Positions 8,656 to 17,457 are shown, counted from the first letter of the stretch. The stretch is DNA of 64,000 bases from Pseudomonas sp. PDM15 (GCF_014851565.1 NZ_JACVAA010000004.1:434001-498000); one strand, 5' to 3'. Notes: generated from the letters alone by a model not told the origin. Made by a program: numbers and translations.

Positions 8656-9860
8656 AGGGCCATCTGTGCTGGCGTGTCGCTGAGCTGGCGGCGCAGCACG
8701 GCGGACTCCAGGGTGGCCTGCTGCGGGCGGTAGTCCTGGGTGACGATGAAGGGTTTGACCTTGTCCATCGCGCAGCGCAGGCGCACCACGTCGGCGTAGC
8801 GGATGCGCCGCTGGCGGCGCAGGTCGATCAGGCGCTTGGCGCTGAGCATGCCGATGCCGGGTACCCGGGCGATCATCGCCGGCTCTGCGCGGTTGAGGTC
8901 GAGCGGGAACTGCGCGCGATTGGCCAGCGCCCAGGCCAGCTTGGGGTCGATATCCAGGGCCAGGTTGCCCGGCGTGGCGATCAGTTCCTGGACGTTGAAG
9001 CCGTAGCCGCGCAACAGGAAATCCGCCTGATAGAGGCGGTGTTCGCGCAACAGTGGCGGGGCCTGGAATGGCACGCTCTTTGGGCTGTGCGGGATCGGGC
9101 TGAACGCCGAATAGTAGACGCGCTTGAGCTTGTAGGCGCCGTACAGGGTTTGCGCGGTGTCGAGGATGGTGCGGTCGTCGGTGTCGTCGGCGCCGACGAT
9201 CATCTGCGTGCTCTGCCCCGCCGGTGCGAACGCCGGGCCACGGGTTTCCTCGCTGGCCTCGTCGACGCCGAGGCGGATCGTGCCCATCGCCTGCTTGATG
9301 GTGCCGACCTTCTTCTCCGGCGCCAGGCGAATCAGGCTGGCCTCGCTGGGCAGCTCGATATTGACGCTGAGGCGGTCGGCATAGCGGCCGGCCTCGGCGA
9401 TCAGTTCGGGGGAGGCGTCGGGAATCGTCTTCAGGTGGATGTAGCCGCGGAACTCGTGCTCCTCGCGCAGTAACTTGGCGACGCGCACCAGCTGTTCCAT
9501 GGTGTAGTCGGCCGAGCGGATGATGCCGGAGCTGAGGAACAGGCCGCTGATGCAGTTGCGCCGGTAGAAATCCAGGGTCAGGCGCACCACTTCCTCGGGA
9601 GTGAAGCGAGCCCTCGGCACGTCGCTGGAGCGGCGGTTGACGCAGTACTGGCAGTCGTACAGGCAGAAGTTGGTCAGCAGGATTTTCAGCAGCGCCACGC
9701 AGCGGCCGTCCGGGGTGAAGCTGTGGCAGATGCCCATGCCGTTGGTGGCGCCCAGGCCGGATTTGCCGCGCGAGTCACGTTTGGGGGCGCCGCTGCTGGC
9801 GCAGGACACGTCGTACTTGGCCGCGTCGGCCAATACGGTTAGCTTGTCGATGAGTTCCAT
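8649..9860 (-). CDS. UDG-linked putative DNA modification/repair radical SAM protein
   Basis: A 403-residue radical SAM enzyme of the class genetically linked to the UdgX-type protein. The 4Fe-4S motif is CLYDCQYC (CxxxCxxC, about residues 75-82). The C-terminal third contains a helix-hairpin-helix DNA-binding segment (ARVPGIGMLSAKRLIDLRR), which fits a DNA substrate. An extra cysteine set (VSCASSG, GICHSF) near the N-terminus may hold another cluster. The reaction is unknown. The start codon at 9860 lies only 11 bases from a LexA operator, so transcription is expected to be SOS controlled. The downstream UDG gene overlaps by 7 bases. Confidence 0.9.
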   Translation of the reverse strand: MELIDKLTVLADAAKYDVSCASSGAPKRDSRGKSGLGATNGMGICHSFTPDGRCVALLKILLTNFCLYDCQYCVNRRSSDVPRARFTPEEVVRLTLDFYRRNCISGLFLSSGIIRSADYTMEQLVRVAKLLREEHEFRGYIHLKTIPDASPELIAEAGRYADRLSVNIELPSEASLIRLAPEKKVGTIKQAMGTIRLGVDEASEETRGPAFAPAGQSTQMIVGADDTDDRTILDTAQTLYGAYKLKRVYYSAFSPIPHSPKSVPFQAPPLLREHRLYQADFLLRGYGFNVQELIATPGNLALDIDPKLAWALANRAQFPLDLNRAEPAMIARVPGIGMLSAKRLIDLRRQRRIRYADVVRLRCAMDKVKPFIVTQDYRPQQATLESAVLRRQLSDTPAQMALW

Positions 9861-9871
9861 GGATAGCCAAA

Positions 9872-9891
9872 TACTGTATTTGCATACAGTA
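9872..9891 (-). promoter_or_regulatory. LexA operator (SOS box)
   Basis: The core CTGTATTTGCATACAG (9874-9889) has the exact CTG-N10-CAG architecture of LexA boxes, and the flanking TA...TA extends it to the 20-base E. coli-type consensus. It sits immediately upstream of the radical SAM gene start at 9860, where bound LexA would block transcription or initiation. It also lies about 82 bases upstream of the TM2 gene on the other strand and could affect it. Confidence 0.9.
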
Positions 9892-9972
9892 TTTGTTCAA
9901 TCGCTTGCGGGCGCAAGCGCTCGCGGCGGCCGGTTGTCGGCAACGCGGTTTTTCATCACGCAAGGAGTTCAC

Positions 9973-10371
9973 ATGCAACGACAGGACACCCACAGCAAGG
10001 TCATCGGCTATCTGCTGTGGATCTTCGGCTTCCTCGGTGCGCATCGTTTCTACTATGGCAAGCCGGTGACCGGGACCATCTGGTTCCTTACCCTGGGCCT
10101 GTTCTTTATCGGCTGGATCATCGACCTGTTCCTGATCCCGGCCATGGATCGCGAGGCCGATCTGCGCTTCACCGCCGGCGACACCGACTACAACGTGGCC
10201 TGGATCCTGCTGACCTTCCTCGGCGTGTTCGGTGTGCACCGCATGTACCAGGGCAAGTGGATCACCGGGATCATCTACCTGCTCACCGGCGGCCTGTTCC
10301 TGCTCGGCGTGCTCTACGACTTCTGGACCCTGAATACCCAGGTCTCGATCAAGAACGCCTCGCGCGCCTGA
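9973..10371 (+). CDS. Duplicated TM2-domain membrane protein
   Basis: A 132-residue membrane protein containing two TM2-type units. Each unit has a helix ending in G(F/V)(L/F)G(A/V)HR, then a (Y)Y.GK..TG turn and a second helix. The first covers about residues 10-55 and the second about 75-122, so four membrane helices are expected. Function is unknown; TM2 proteins are widespread and uncharacterised in bacteria. The ATG at 9973 has a strong AAGGAG 5-6 bases upstream. A longer in-frame extension upstream overlaps the LexA box and is not real. Its stop codon touches the left end of a dispersed hairpin repeat. Confidence 0.8.
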   Translation: MQRQDTHSKVIGYLLWIFGFLGAHRFYYGKPVTGTIWFLTLGLFFIGWIIDLFLIPAMDREADLRFTAGDTDYNVAWILLTFLGVFGVHRMYQGKWITGIIYLLTGGLFLLGVLYDFWTLNTQVSIKNASRA

Positions 10372-10372
10372 G

Positions 10373-10545
10373 AACCTGCTTAAAGCCTGCTGCGCGTCGG
10401 AAAAAACTGCGTTGGAGGTGGCCTGGATCGCCAGCCCGGTCGGAATGCTCATTTACCATTTCGTAAACTCGAGTGCGAGCTCAGTCCGCTTCCTCAGCCC
10501 ACTTCCGCCTTGTTTTTCTCTAGCTCGCGAGCCTTCAAGCAGGTT
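10373..10545 (+). repeat. Dispersed intergenic palindromic element, copy 1
   Basis: This is the longest of three related imperfect palindromes in the window (others at 30447 and 46237). Its ends are inverted repeats: AACCTGCTT at 10373 and AAGCAGGTT ending at 10545. The centre carries ATGCTCATTTACC and CGTAAACT, which is nearly identical in the other two copies. It begins one base after the stop codon of the TM2 gene. It could fold into one long hairpin in RNA and may act as a 3' end structure. No open reading frame is shared between copies. Confidence 0.7.
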
Positions 10546-10560
10546 GTTGTTCACATAGAA

Positions 10561-10588
10561 GAAAGCCCGCCAATCGGCGGGCTTTTTT
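10561..10588. terminator. Bidirectional intrinsic terminator
   Basis: A 7-bp GC stem (GCCCGCC / GGCGGGC, loop AATC) is flanked by A-rich sequence on the left and TTTTTT on the right. It can therefore end the rightward TM2 transcript and, less strongly, the leftward pyrimidine operon, whose last stop is at 10602. Confidence 0.85.
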
Positions 10589-10601
10589 CATGGCCGGGCG
10601 T

Positions 10602-11873
10602 TCAGCCCTGATAGCTGAGACGCCCGTCCACCAGGGTGTAGCGCACCTGGCCCGGCAGGCAATGGCCGATGAACGGGCAGTTGCCGCCCTTGGAGCGCCA
10701 GGTCTCGCCGGCCAGGGTCTGGCCCTCTGCATCGAACAGCAGCAGGTCGGCCGGGGCGCCCACGGCCAGGCGGCCGGCGGGCAGGCGCAGGGCCTTGGCC
10801 GGGCCGCTGGTGAGGCGGGCGAGCAGGGTCGGCAGGTCGAGCAGGCCGTCCTGCACCAGGGTCAGGGCCAGCGGCAGCAGCAACTCGACGCTGCTGATGC
10901 CCGGCTCGGTGGCACCGAACGGCGCCAGCTTGGCATCCGGCTCATGGGGCTGGTGGTGGCTGGCGATGCTGCCGATCACGCCGTTTTTCACTGCCTCGCG
11001 CAGGCCGTCGCGGTCGAACGCGGTGCGTAGCGGCGGCTGCACGTGGTACAGGCTGGAGAAGCCGAGCAGCGCCTCGTCGGTGAGGATCAGCTGGTACATG
11101 GCCACGTCGGCGGTCACCGGCAGGCCGCGGGCCTGGGCGGCGGCGATCATCTCGGCGCCGCGGGCGCTGGTGATCTGGCTGAAATGCGCACGCACGCCGC
11201 TTTGCTCGACCAGCAGCAGGTCGCGGGCCAGGGCCACGGTCTCGGCGCTTTCCGGAATGCCGGCCAGGCCGAGGAAGCTGGCGGTGGCGCCTTCGTGGGC
11301 CAGGCCGCCGTCGGCGAGGTCGGCGTCCTGCGAATGGAAGATCACCGTCAGGTCGAAGGTGGCCGCGTATTCCAGTGCGCGACGCAGGGTGCGGTTGTTG
11401 GCCAGCGGCGCCAGGCCGTTGGCGAAGGCCACGCAGCCGGCGTCACGCAATGCAACGAGCTCTGCAAGCTGCTCGCCGGCCAGGCCCTTGGTCAGCGCGC
11501 CGATGGGGAAGACCTTGGTGTGCCCGGCCTCCTGGGCGCGGTCGAGGATCAGCTCGGCCACGGCCGGGGTGTCCAGTACCGGTTTGGTCAGCGGCGGGCA
11601 GCACAGACTGGTGATGCCACCGGCGGCGGCGGCCAGGGTCTCGCTGGCGATATTGCCCTTGCGGCTGTAGCCCGGCTCGCGCAGGGCCACGGACAGGTCG
11701 ACCAGGCCGGGGCTGGCGATCAGGCCGCGGGCGTCCAGTTCCTGGTCGGCGACGAAGCCGGCCGGCGCCTGGTCGAAGGCGGCGATCTTGCCGCCGTCCA
11801 GGTAAAGGTCGCGGACCTGGTCCAGGCCGCTGGCTGGGTCGATCACCCGGGCTCCGAGGATTCGCATGCGCAT
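10602..11873 (-). CDS. pyrC': Non-catalytic dihydroorotase-like PyrC' (subunit of aspartate transcarbamoylase)
   Basis: A 423-residue amidohydrolase-fold protein. In Pseudomonas it assembles with PyrB into the large dodecameric aspartate transcarbamoylase and does not hydrolyse dihydroorotate. The sequence supports the inactive version: the place where active dihydroorotases carry the zinc ligands HxH (as in DxHxHxREPG) reads DLSVALREPG, with no histidine. The start ATG (11871-11873) overlaps the pyrB stop as TGATG, so translation is coupled and near-equal subunit production is expected. It is the last gene of the operon before the terminator at 10561. A separate active dihydroorotase must exist elsewhere. 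Confidence 0.93.
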   Translation of the reverse strand: MRMRILGARVIDPASGLDQVRDLYLDGGKIAAFDQAPAGFVADQELDARGLIASPGLVDLSVALREPGYSRKGNIASETLAAAAGGITSLCCPPLTKPVLDTPAVAELILDRAQEAGHTKVFPIGALTKGLAGEQLAELVALRDAGCVAFANGLAPLANNRTLRRALEYAATFDLTVIFHSQDADLADGGLAHEGATASFLGLAGIPESAETVALARDLLLVEQSGVRAHFSQITSARGAEMIAAAQARGLPVTADVAMYQLILTDEALLGFSSLYHVQPPLRTAFDRDGLREAVKNGVIGSIASHHQPHEPDAKLAPFGATEPGISSVELLLPLALTLVQDGLLDLPTLLARLTSGPAKALRLPAGRLAVGAPADLLLFDAEGQTLAGETWRSKGGNCPFIGHCLPGQVRYTLVDGRLSYQG

Positions 11874-12874
11874 CAGTTGTGCTCCTCGGCATTCAGTTGG
11901 CGCTGGGCGTTCTGGCCGCTCATGGTCATCGACAGCACGGCCATGCGGATGGCGATGCCGTAGGTGACCTGGTTGAGGATCACCGATTGCGGGCCGTCGG
12001 CCACCGCCGATTCGATTTCCACGCCGCGGTTGATCGGCCCCGGGTGCATCACCAGGGCGTCCGGCTTGGCCAGTTTCAAGCGCTGCTCGGTCAGGCCGTA
12101 GAGACGGTAGAACTCGCCTTCGCTGGGCAGCAGGCCCCCCTGCATGCGCTCGCGCTGCAGGCGCAGCATGATCACCACGTCGACGTCCTTGAGGCCTTCG
12201 GCCAGGTCGCTGTAGACGGTCACCCCGTACTGCTCGATGCCGACCGGCAGCAGGGTTTTCGGCGCGATCACGCGGATGTCCGGGCAGCCCAGGGTCTTCA
12301 GCGCCAGCATGTTCGAGCGCGCCACCCGCGAGTGCAGGATGTCGCCGACGATGGCCACCGAGAGATTCTCGAAGCCGCCCTTGTGGCGGCGGATGGTCAG
12401 CATGTCGAGCATGCCCTGGGTCGGGTGTGCGTGGCGGCCGTCGCCACCGTTGATGATCGCCAGGTTCGGGCACACGTGTTCGGCAATGAAGTGCGCGGCG
12501 CCGGAGTCGGCATGGCGCACGACGAAGATGTCGGCGGCCATGGCTTCCAGGTTGCGCAGGGTGTCGAACAGGGTCTCGCCCTTGCTGGTCGAGCTGGTCG
12601 ACACGTTGAGGCTGATCACGTCGGCCGACAGGCGCTGGGCCGCCAGCTCGAAGGTGGTGCGGGTGCGCGTGGAGTTCTCGAAGAACACGTTGCACACGGT
12701 CTTGCCGCGCAGCAGCGGGACCTTCTTCACCGCGCGGGCGCCGACTTCGAGGAAGGAGTCGGCGGTGTCGAGGATTTCCGTCAGCAGCTCGCGGGGCAGG
12801 CCGTCGAGCGAGAGGAAGTGGCGCAGCTGGCCCTGGTCGTTGAGCTGCAGCGAGCGCTTGGCGTCGGTGGGCAT
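11873..12874 (-). CDS. pyrB: Aspartate carbamoyltransferase catalytic chain PyrB
   Basis: A 333-residue enzyme that condenses carbamoyl phosphate with aspartate, the first committed step of pyrimidine synthesis. The carbamoyl-phosphate loop [13 protein letters not shown] (about residues 62-74) and the aspartate-side [10 protein letters not shown] segment are present. Pseudomonas PyrB works only in complex with PyrC', whose gene overlaps its stop. The pyrR stop lies 9 bases upstream of its start, so pyrR-pyrB-pyrC' form one unit. The N-terminal extension before the catalytic core is longer than in the E. coli enzyme, as is typical for this class. Confidence 0.96.
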   Translation of the reverse strand: MPTDAKRSLQLNDQGQLRHFLSLDGLPRELLTEILDTADSFLEVGARAVKKVPLLRGKTVCNVFFENSTRTRTTFELAAQRLSADVISLNVSTSSTSKGETLFDTLRNLEAMAADIFVVRHADSGAAHFIAEHVCPNLAIINGGDGRHAHPTQGMLDMLTIRRHKGGFENLSVAIVGDILHSRVARSNMLALKTLGCPDIRVIAPKTLLPVGIEQYGVTVYSDLAEGLKDVDVVIMLRLQRERMQGGLLPSEGEFYRLYGLTEQRLKLAKPDALVMHPGPINRGVEIESAVADGPQSVILNQVTYGIAIRMAVLSMTMSGQNAQRQLNAEEHN

Positions 12875-12883
12875 GGGGTATTC

Positions 12884-13390
12884 CTAGGCGGAAAGGCTTT
12901 GCAGCTCGAGGGTGAGCGGCGCGGGGCCGGACAATTTTACCCGTTGCTCGGGGGCCAGGGCGAGGGTCGCGCCGAGCACGTCGGCGTGGATCGGCAGCTC
13001 GCGAGCATCGAGGTCGAGCAGGCTGACCAGGGTCACGCTGGCCGGGCGGCCGTAGTCGAACAGTTCGTTTAGCGCGGCGCGGATGGTGCGGCCGCTCATC
13101 AGTACGTCGTCGACCAGGACCAGGTGCTGGTCCTCGATCTCGAACGGCAGCTCGGAGGGGCGCACCTGGGGGTGCAGGCCGCTGCGGGTGAAGTCGTCGC
13201 GGTAAAAGGATACGTCGAGGGTGCCGAGCGGTTGCTCCAGGCCCAGCTCGCGCAGCAGCGCCTCGGCGACCCAGACGCCACCGGTGCGAATGCCGATGAA
13301 GTGCACCTGCTCGACACCGCGACGCTTGAGCAGCGCCTGCAGGTCGCCAGCCATGCGCGGCAGCAGCTGTTGGGGATCGGGCAGAGTCAT
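12884..13390 (-). CDS. pyrR: PyrR: pyrimidine operon regulator / uracil phosphoribosyltransferase family
   Basis: A 168-residue type I phosphoribosyltransferase with the PRPP loop [16 protein letters not shown] (about residues 89-104) and the N-terminal [13 protein letters not shown] hood region. In Gram-positive bacteria PyrR binds leader RNA to attenuate pyr genes; in pseudomonads it has been implicated in pyr control and may keep some UPRTase activity. Its place directly upstream of pyrB, 9 bases away, fits regulation of the operon. No clear attenuator hairpin was seen in the 14 bases after ruvX, so any promoter or attenuator must be further upstream. Confidence 0.93.
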   Translation of the reverse strand: MTLPDPQQLLPRMAGDLQALLKRRGVEQVHFIGIRTGGVWVAEALLRELGLEQPLGTLDVSFYRDDFTRSGLHPQVRPSELPFEIEDQHLVLVDDVLMSGRTIRAALNELFDYGRPASVTLVSLLDLDARELPIHADVLGATLALAPEQRVKLSGPAPLTLELQSLSA

Positions 13391-13404
13391 GGCGTTCCTC
13401 GCAA

Positions 13405-13836
13405 TCAGTTCGAAAGATTCTGTTCCAGCCAGCCTTCCAGAAGCAGAGCGGCGGCCAGAGCGTCGACCGGGTTGTCCCGATAGCCGCCGCGCTGGCCCTG
13501 GGCCAGGCGCTGGCCCTTGGCCTCGAAGGTGGTCAGGCGTTCGTCGTGGGTATGCACCGGCAGGTTGAAGCGGCCGTTGAGGCGGCGGGCGAACTTCTCG
13601 GCGCGTTCACTCATCTCGCTCTTGGTGCCGTCCATGTTCAGTGGCAGGCCAACGACTATGGCGTCCGGCTGCCATTCCTTGATCAGCGCCTCGACCTTCT
13701 GCCAGTCCGGCACGCCGTTCTGCGCCTTGAGCACGCAGAGTTCGCGGGCCTGGCCGGTGATGGCCTGGCCGACGGCGACGCCGATCTGTTTGGTGCCGTA
13801 GTCGAAGCCCAGCAGCAGACGCGGCGTGACGCTCAT
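13405..13836 (-). CDS. ruvX: RuvX/YqgF Holliday-junction resolvase-like nuclease, pre-16S rRNA processing
   Basis: A 143-residue RNase H-fold protein. The first acidic residue is in [14 protein letters not shown] (about residues 7-20); later family segments are [11 protein letters not shown] and [13 protein letters not shown]. In E. coli YqgF acts on the 5' end of 16S rRNA precursors, and in other bacteria as a nuclease on branched DNA or RNA. Its start overlaps the algH/yqgE stop by 4 bases (ATGA type), the usual yqgE-yqgF pairing, and pyrR begins 14 bases after its stop. Confidence 0.94.
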   Translation of the reverse strand: MSVTPRLLLGFDYGTKQIGVAVGQAITGQARELCVLKAQNGVPDWQKVEALIKEWQPDAIVVGLPLNMDGTKSEMSERAEKFARRLNGRFNLPVHTHDERLTTFEAKGQRLAQGQRGGYRDNPVDALAAALLLEGWLEQNLSN

Positions 13837-14399
13837 GCGTGGCCGGCCTGGGCGGTAAGCAGGCTGAGGTTGATGCCCAGACGTGCGGCTGCGGCGCCCA
13901 GGCGCTGCTCGGCGGGGGTGTCGAAGAGGATGGCGGCGTCGGCCGGGCAGGTCAGCCAGGCGTTGTCGGTAAGCTCGGTCTCCAGCTGACCGGCTTCCCA
14001 GCCGGCGTAGCCGAGGGTGATCAGGTGCTTGGCCGGGCCGCTGCCATCGGCAATGGCGAACAGCGCGTCCTGAGAGGTGGACAGGGCCAGCTCGCCCAGC
14101 TCCAGGGTGGCCTGGAAGCTTTGTCCCGCCGGGTGCAGGACAAAGCCGCGATCGGTCTGCACCGGGCCGCCGGCGAAGATCGGCAGGCTCTGGCAGAGGG
14201 CGGGGGGCGTCTCGTCGGGGCGCAGTTGTTCCAGCACATCGGCCAGGTTGAGGCCGTTGGGGCGGTTGATCACCAGGCCCATGGCACCCTGTTCATTGTG
14301 CTCCACCAGGTAGGTGACGGTCTGCGCGAAGTTGGGATCGGCCATGTGCGGCATGGCGATCAGGAAGTGATGCTTGAGGTAGCTGACGGCGGTTTTCAT
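13833..14399 (-). CDS. algH: AlgH / YqgE family protein
   Basis: A 188-residue member of the UPF0301 (YqgE/AlgH) family. Signatures are LKHHFLIAMPHMADPNFAQTVTYLVEH near the N-terminus, GLVINRP, and GYAGWEAGQLE. In P. aeruginosa AlgH was first linked to alginate gene expression, but its biochemical role is unresolved. The ATG at 14399 (MKTAVSYLKHH) is chosen because it starts right before the conserved block; a longer frame from 14435 has no conserved content. It overlaps ruvX by 4 bases and follows tonB by 64 bases. Confidence 0.94.
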   Translation of the reverse strand: MKTAVSYLKHHFLIAMPHMADPNFAQTVTYLVEHNEQGAMGLVINRPNGLNLADVLEQLRPDETPPALCQSLPIFAGGPVQTDRGFVLHPAGQSFQATLELGELALSTSQDALFAIADGSGPAKHLITLGYAGWEAGQLETELTDNAWLTCPADAAILFDTPAEQRLGAAAARLGINLSLLTAQAGHA

Positions 14400-14463
14400 G
14401 GTCGCTAGTTTCGACCCTGACGGCGCCGGCTTCAAGCGTCGGGCGGAAATGCCGCAGTGCCGA

Positions 14464-15366
14464 TCAGTTGCTGGACAGGCGGTCGCCGCGCTCGAAACGC
14501 CAGGTGCGGATGATTTCCAGGCGGTCGATGTCGGCCAGGTCGCCGGTGAAGGGCGCGAAGGGCGCGGCCAGACGCACGATGCGCAAGGCGGCCTGGTCCA
14601 GCACCGGCTGGCCGGAGGGCTCTAGTACCTGCACTTCATACAGGGTGCCGTCGCGATTGATCGACACCAGTAGGCGCAGGCTGCCGTAGACGCGCTGGCG
14701 GCGAGCCTCTTCTGGATAGTTCAGGTTGCCGACCCGCTCGACCTTCTTGCGCCACTCGTCCTTGTACCAGGCTCCCTTGTCGCGCATGGTCGAGGCGGCA
14801 TTGAGGCGGTGGATCTTCGGGCGCTTGGCGTAGAGCTGCTGCTCCTGGGCCAGTTCGGCCTCCAGGCTGGCGATCTCGGCGGACAGCTGGGCGGTGTCGA
14901 ACACTGGCGCTGGCTGGGCGTCGGGCTGCGGCTCTTCTTCCTTCTGTTTGGTTGCGGCCTTCTGCTGTTGCTGCTTGGTGGTGGTCAGCGACGTCTTGCT
15001 GGCGACCGCCTCCTTGCGCTGGGTCGGCTGTGGCGCGGTGGCTGGGGTGACCTTGTTGACCTTGCTGTCCTGGAACGGTGCCTGCTCGGTGGTCTTGGGT
15101 GCCGCCTTGTGCTCCAGGGTGCCGCTGCCCTGCTGGTTGTGCTGGGCCAGGTAGTCGGCCTTGTCCGGCTGCTTGTCGCTGTTGAAGGTCGACAGGGTGA
15201 TTTCCAGGGTCTTGCTCAGCTCGCCGGGCTTGGCCAGGGTGAAGCTGACGCCGAGGATCAGCGCCAGGTGCAGCAGGGTGGCGACGAACAGGGTGAAGCC
15301 CAGGCGATCCGCGGGGCGGATGCCGGAGCTGGTCAGTTCGGGCGGCGGTTTCAAGGCTGCGTTCAT
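14464..15366 (-). CDS. tonB3: TonB-family energy transducer (TonB3-like)
   Basis: A 300-residue protein with a short cytoplasmic start, one membrane anchor (about residues 23-45, LFVATLLHLALILGVSF), a Gln/Lys/Ala-rich periplasmic linker, and a C-terminal TonB domain (LNYPEEARRQRVYGSLRLLVSINRDG... LEIIRTWRFERGD). The conserved His in the anchor (LLHLAL) fits ExbB/ExbD coupling. In P. aeruginosa the equivalent tonB3 next to gshB is required for normal twitching motility, which fits its position beside pilG. The ATG at 15366 is used because upstream in-frame codons lack conservation and overlap the gap after gshB. Confidence 0.88.
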   Translation of the reverse strand: MNAALKPPPELTSSGIRPADRLGFTLFVATLLHLALILGVSFTLAKPGELSKTLEITLSTFNSDKQPDKADYLAQHNQQGSGTLEHKAAPKTTEQAPFQDSKVNKVTPATAPQPTQRKEAVASKTSLTTTKQQQQKAATKQKEEEPQPDAQPAPVFDTAQLSAEIASLEAELAQEQQLYAKRPKIHRLNAASTMRDKGAWYKDEWRKKVERVGNLNYPEEARRQRVYGSLRLLVSINRDGTLYEVQVLEPSGQPVLDQAALRIVRLAAPFAPFTGDLADIDRLEIIRTWRFERGDRLSSN

Positions 15367-15453
15367 CTGGCGGGTGCGGGTTACGAATTGCCGCGCAGTC
15401 TGCCGGCTAGGGCTGGGCGCCTGCAAGCCGCAAGCGCCAAGCTGCCACCTGGA

Positions 15454-16413
15454 TCAAGCTTTGCGCGCTGCAAGCTTGCCCTCGATGGCGTCCATAAGGC
15501 GCTCGCCGATGCGGGTGTCGAAGGCCTTGTCGATTTCGCGGATGCAGGTCGGGCTGGTCACGTTGATCTCGGTCAGGTGCTCGCCGATCACGTCCAGGCC
15601 AACGAACAGCAGGCCCTTCTCGCGCAGTACCGGGCCGACTTCGGCGGCAATCCAGCGGTCGCGCTCGGTCAGCGGACGCGCCTCGCCACGGCCGCCGGCG
15701 GCCAGGTTGCCGCGGGTCTCGCCCTGGGCCGGGATGCGTGCCAGACAGTAGGGGATCGGCTCGCCGTCGATCATCAGGATGCGCTTGTCGCCGTCCTTGA
15801 TGCCCGGCAGGTAGCCCTGCGCCATGCACTGCTGGGTGCCGTGGGCAGTCAGGGTCTCGAGGATCACCGAGAGGTTGGGGTCGCCAACGCGGTGACGGAA
15901 GATCGAAGAACCGCCCATGCCATCCAGGGGTTTGAGAATGATGTCACGCTGCGTTTCGGCGAACTCGCGCAGAATGTCCGCCCTGCGGCTGACCAGGGTC
16001 GGTGGCATGCAGTGAGGGAACTGGGTGGCGAACAGTTTCTCGTTACAGTCGCGCAGGCTCTGCGGGCGGTTGACCACCAGTACGCCATCGCGCTCGGCCT
16101 GCTCCAGTAAGTAAGTGGAGTAGACGAACTCGTTATCGAAGGGCGGATCCTTGCGCATCAGAATCACGTCCAAGTCGGCCAGAGGAGCGTCTTTCTCCTC
16201 ATCCAGCTCGAACCAGCGCTGCGGGTCGTTGAACACCTGCAGCGGCTGCATGCGAGCGCGGGCCTGACCGGCGTTGCTGTAGAGATCGCGCTGCTCCATA
16301 TAGAAGAGAGACCAGCCGCGAGCCTGCGCGGCCAGAAGCATGGCCAGCGAGCTATCCTTCTTGAAGTTGATCTGGGCGATGGGATCCATGACGATCCCCA
16401 GGCGAATGCTCAT
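15454..16413 (-). CDS. gshB: Glutathione synthetase GshB
   Basis: A 319-residue ATP-grasp enzyme that adds glycine to gamma-glutamylcysteine. Evidence is the N-terminal substrate domain (MSIRLGIVMDPIAQINFKKDSS), the ATP-grasp loop ILKPLDGMGGSSIFR, and the metal-binding end GLDVIGEHLTEINVTSPTC. It is the first gene of a minus-strand group continuing to tonB (87-base gap) and is divergent from pilG. Its leader holds a perfect 9-10 bp hairpin (16455-16476). Confidence 0.96.
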   Translation of the reverse strand: MSIRLGIVMDPIAQINFKKDSSLAMLLAAQARGWSLFYMEQRDLYSNAGQARARMQPLQVFNDPQRWFELDEEKDAPLADLDVILMRKDPPFDNEFVYSTYLLEQAERDGVLVVNRPQSLRDCNEKLFATQFPHCMPPTLVSRRADILREFAETQRDIILKPLDGMGGSSIFRHRVGDPNLSVILETLTAHGTQQCMAQGYLPGIKDGDKRILMIDGEPIPYCLARIPAQGETRGNLAAGGRGEARPLTERDRWIAAEVGPVLREKGLLFVGLDVIGEHLTEINVTSPTCIREIDKAFDTRIGERLMDAIEGKLAARKA

Positions 16414-16638
16414 GGGGTGAAACCTGCTTCAGGTTGGCAGAAGGGATGCGCAAGGGTGGCGCCGCAGGGCGCCACCGGTCAAGAAAAACCCCGAGTATTA
16501 GGGGCTTATAGATTGCATCAGGAGAGTGTGCTAAAAAGTCCGGACGATCGGGTCGCAGCCCGTCTAGTGTTACGGCCTCAGCCACACTGTGCTGTATAGA
16601 TAAAACAAATGACTCACCGAGGCGATGGTAGGGCAGAC
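16414..16638. promoter_or_regulatory. Divergent gshB-pilG control region with a perfect hairpin
   Basis: These 225 bases separate the divergent gshB and pilG starts. They contain a near-perfect hairpin at 16455-16476 (GGTGGCGCC / GGCGCCACC) in the gshB leader, a short CCCC...GGGG stem at 16489-16504, and an AT-rich patch (CTGTATAGATAAAAC at about 16590-16605) before pilG that could hold its -10 element. Promoter identities are inferred from composition only. Confidence 0.45.
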
Positions 16639-17046
16639 ATGGAACAGCATTCCGAGGGTTTGAAGGTCATGGTGATCGACGATTCGAAAACGATTCGTCG
16701 CACCGCCGAGACTCTGCTGAAGAAGGTGGGTTGTGAGGTCATCACTGCGGTGGATGGTTTCGATGCGTTGGCCAAGATCGCCGATACGCATCCGAGCATT
16801 ATCTTCGTCGATATCATGATGCCGCGCCTCGATGGTTATCAGACCTGCGCCCTGATCAAAAACAACAGTGCTTTCAAATCCACCCCGGTGATCATGCTGT
16901 CCTCCAAGGACGGCCTGTTCGATAAGGCCAAGGGTCGCATCGTCGGTTCCGACCAGTACCTGACCAAGCCCTTCAGCAAGGAAGAGCTGCTCGGCGCCAT
17001 CAAGGCGCATGTGCCCGAATTCGTCCCGGTGGAGCAAGCCTCCTGA
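16639..17046 (+). CDS. pilG: Twitching motility response regulator PilG
   Basis: A 135-residue stand-alone CheY-like receiver. The phospho-acceptor Asp is in IIFVDIMMPRLDG (about residue 58), the acidic pocket is VIDDSKTIRR, and the Lys is in LTKPFSKEE. PilG is phosphorylated by ChpA and favours pilus extension. The ATG at 16639 (MEQHSEGLK) matches the usual PilG start; the reading frame opens 30 bases earlier without a ribosome site. First gene of the Pil-Chp operon; pilH follows after 45 bases. Confidence 0.96.
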   Translation: MEQHSEGLKVMVIDDSKTIRRTAETLLKKVGCEVITAVDGFDALAKIADTHPSIIFVDIMMPRLDGYQTCALIKNNSAFKSTPVIMLSSKDGLFDKAKGRIVGSDQYLTKPFSKEELLGAIKAHVPEFVPVEQAS

Positions 17047-17091
17047 TAGCTGGCCACAAGCCGGCGATGCCTATTCCGTATGGGGAACTTC

Positions 17092-17457
17092 ATGGCTCGT
17101 ATTCTGATTGTTGATGACTCGCCGACCGAGATGTACAAACTGACCGCCATGCTCGAGAAGCATGGTCATCAGGTACTCAAGGCGGAGAATGGTGCCGACG
17201 GCGTTGCCCTGGCGCGCCAGGAAAAGCCCGATGCCGTGCTGATGGATATCGTCATGCCCGGTCTCAATGGCTTCCAGGCGACCCGTCAGCTGACCAAGGA
17301 CGCCGAAACCAGCCACATCCCGGTGATCATCGTCACCACCAAGGATCAGGAAACCGACAAGGTCTGGGGCAAGCGCCAGGGCGCGCGTGACTACCTGACC
17401 AAGCCGGTCGACGAAGACACGCTGATGAAGACCCTCAACGCGGTACTGGCCGGCTGA
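17092..17457 (+). CDS. pilH: Twitching motility response regulator PilH
   Basis: A 121-residue single receiver domain. Conserved residues are ILIVDDSPTEM (acidic pocket), AVLMDIVMPGLNG (phospho-Asp, about residue 52) and LTKPVDED (Lys). PilH opposes or modulates PilG output and is needed for normal pilus retraction and directional twitching. The ATG at 17092 (MARILIVDD) is chosen over an ATG at 17080 because it starts directly at strand 1 and gives the standard length. Confidence 0.96.
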   Translation: MARILIVDDSPTEMYKLTAMLEKHGHQVLKAENGADGVALARQEKPDAVLMDIVMPGLNGFQATRQLTKDAETSHIPVIIVTTKDQETDKVWGKRQGARDYLTKPVDEDTLMKTLNAVLAG

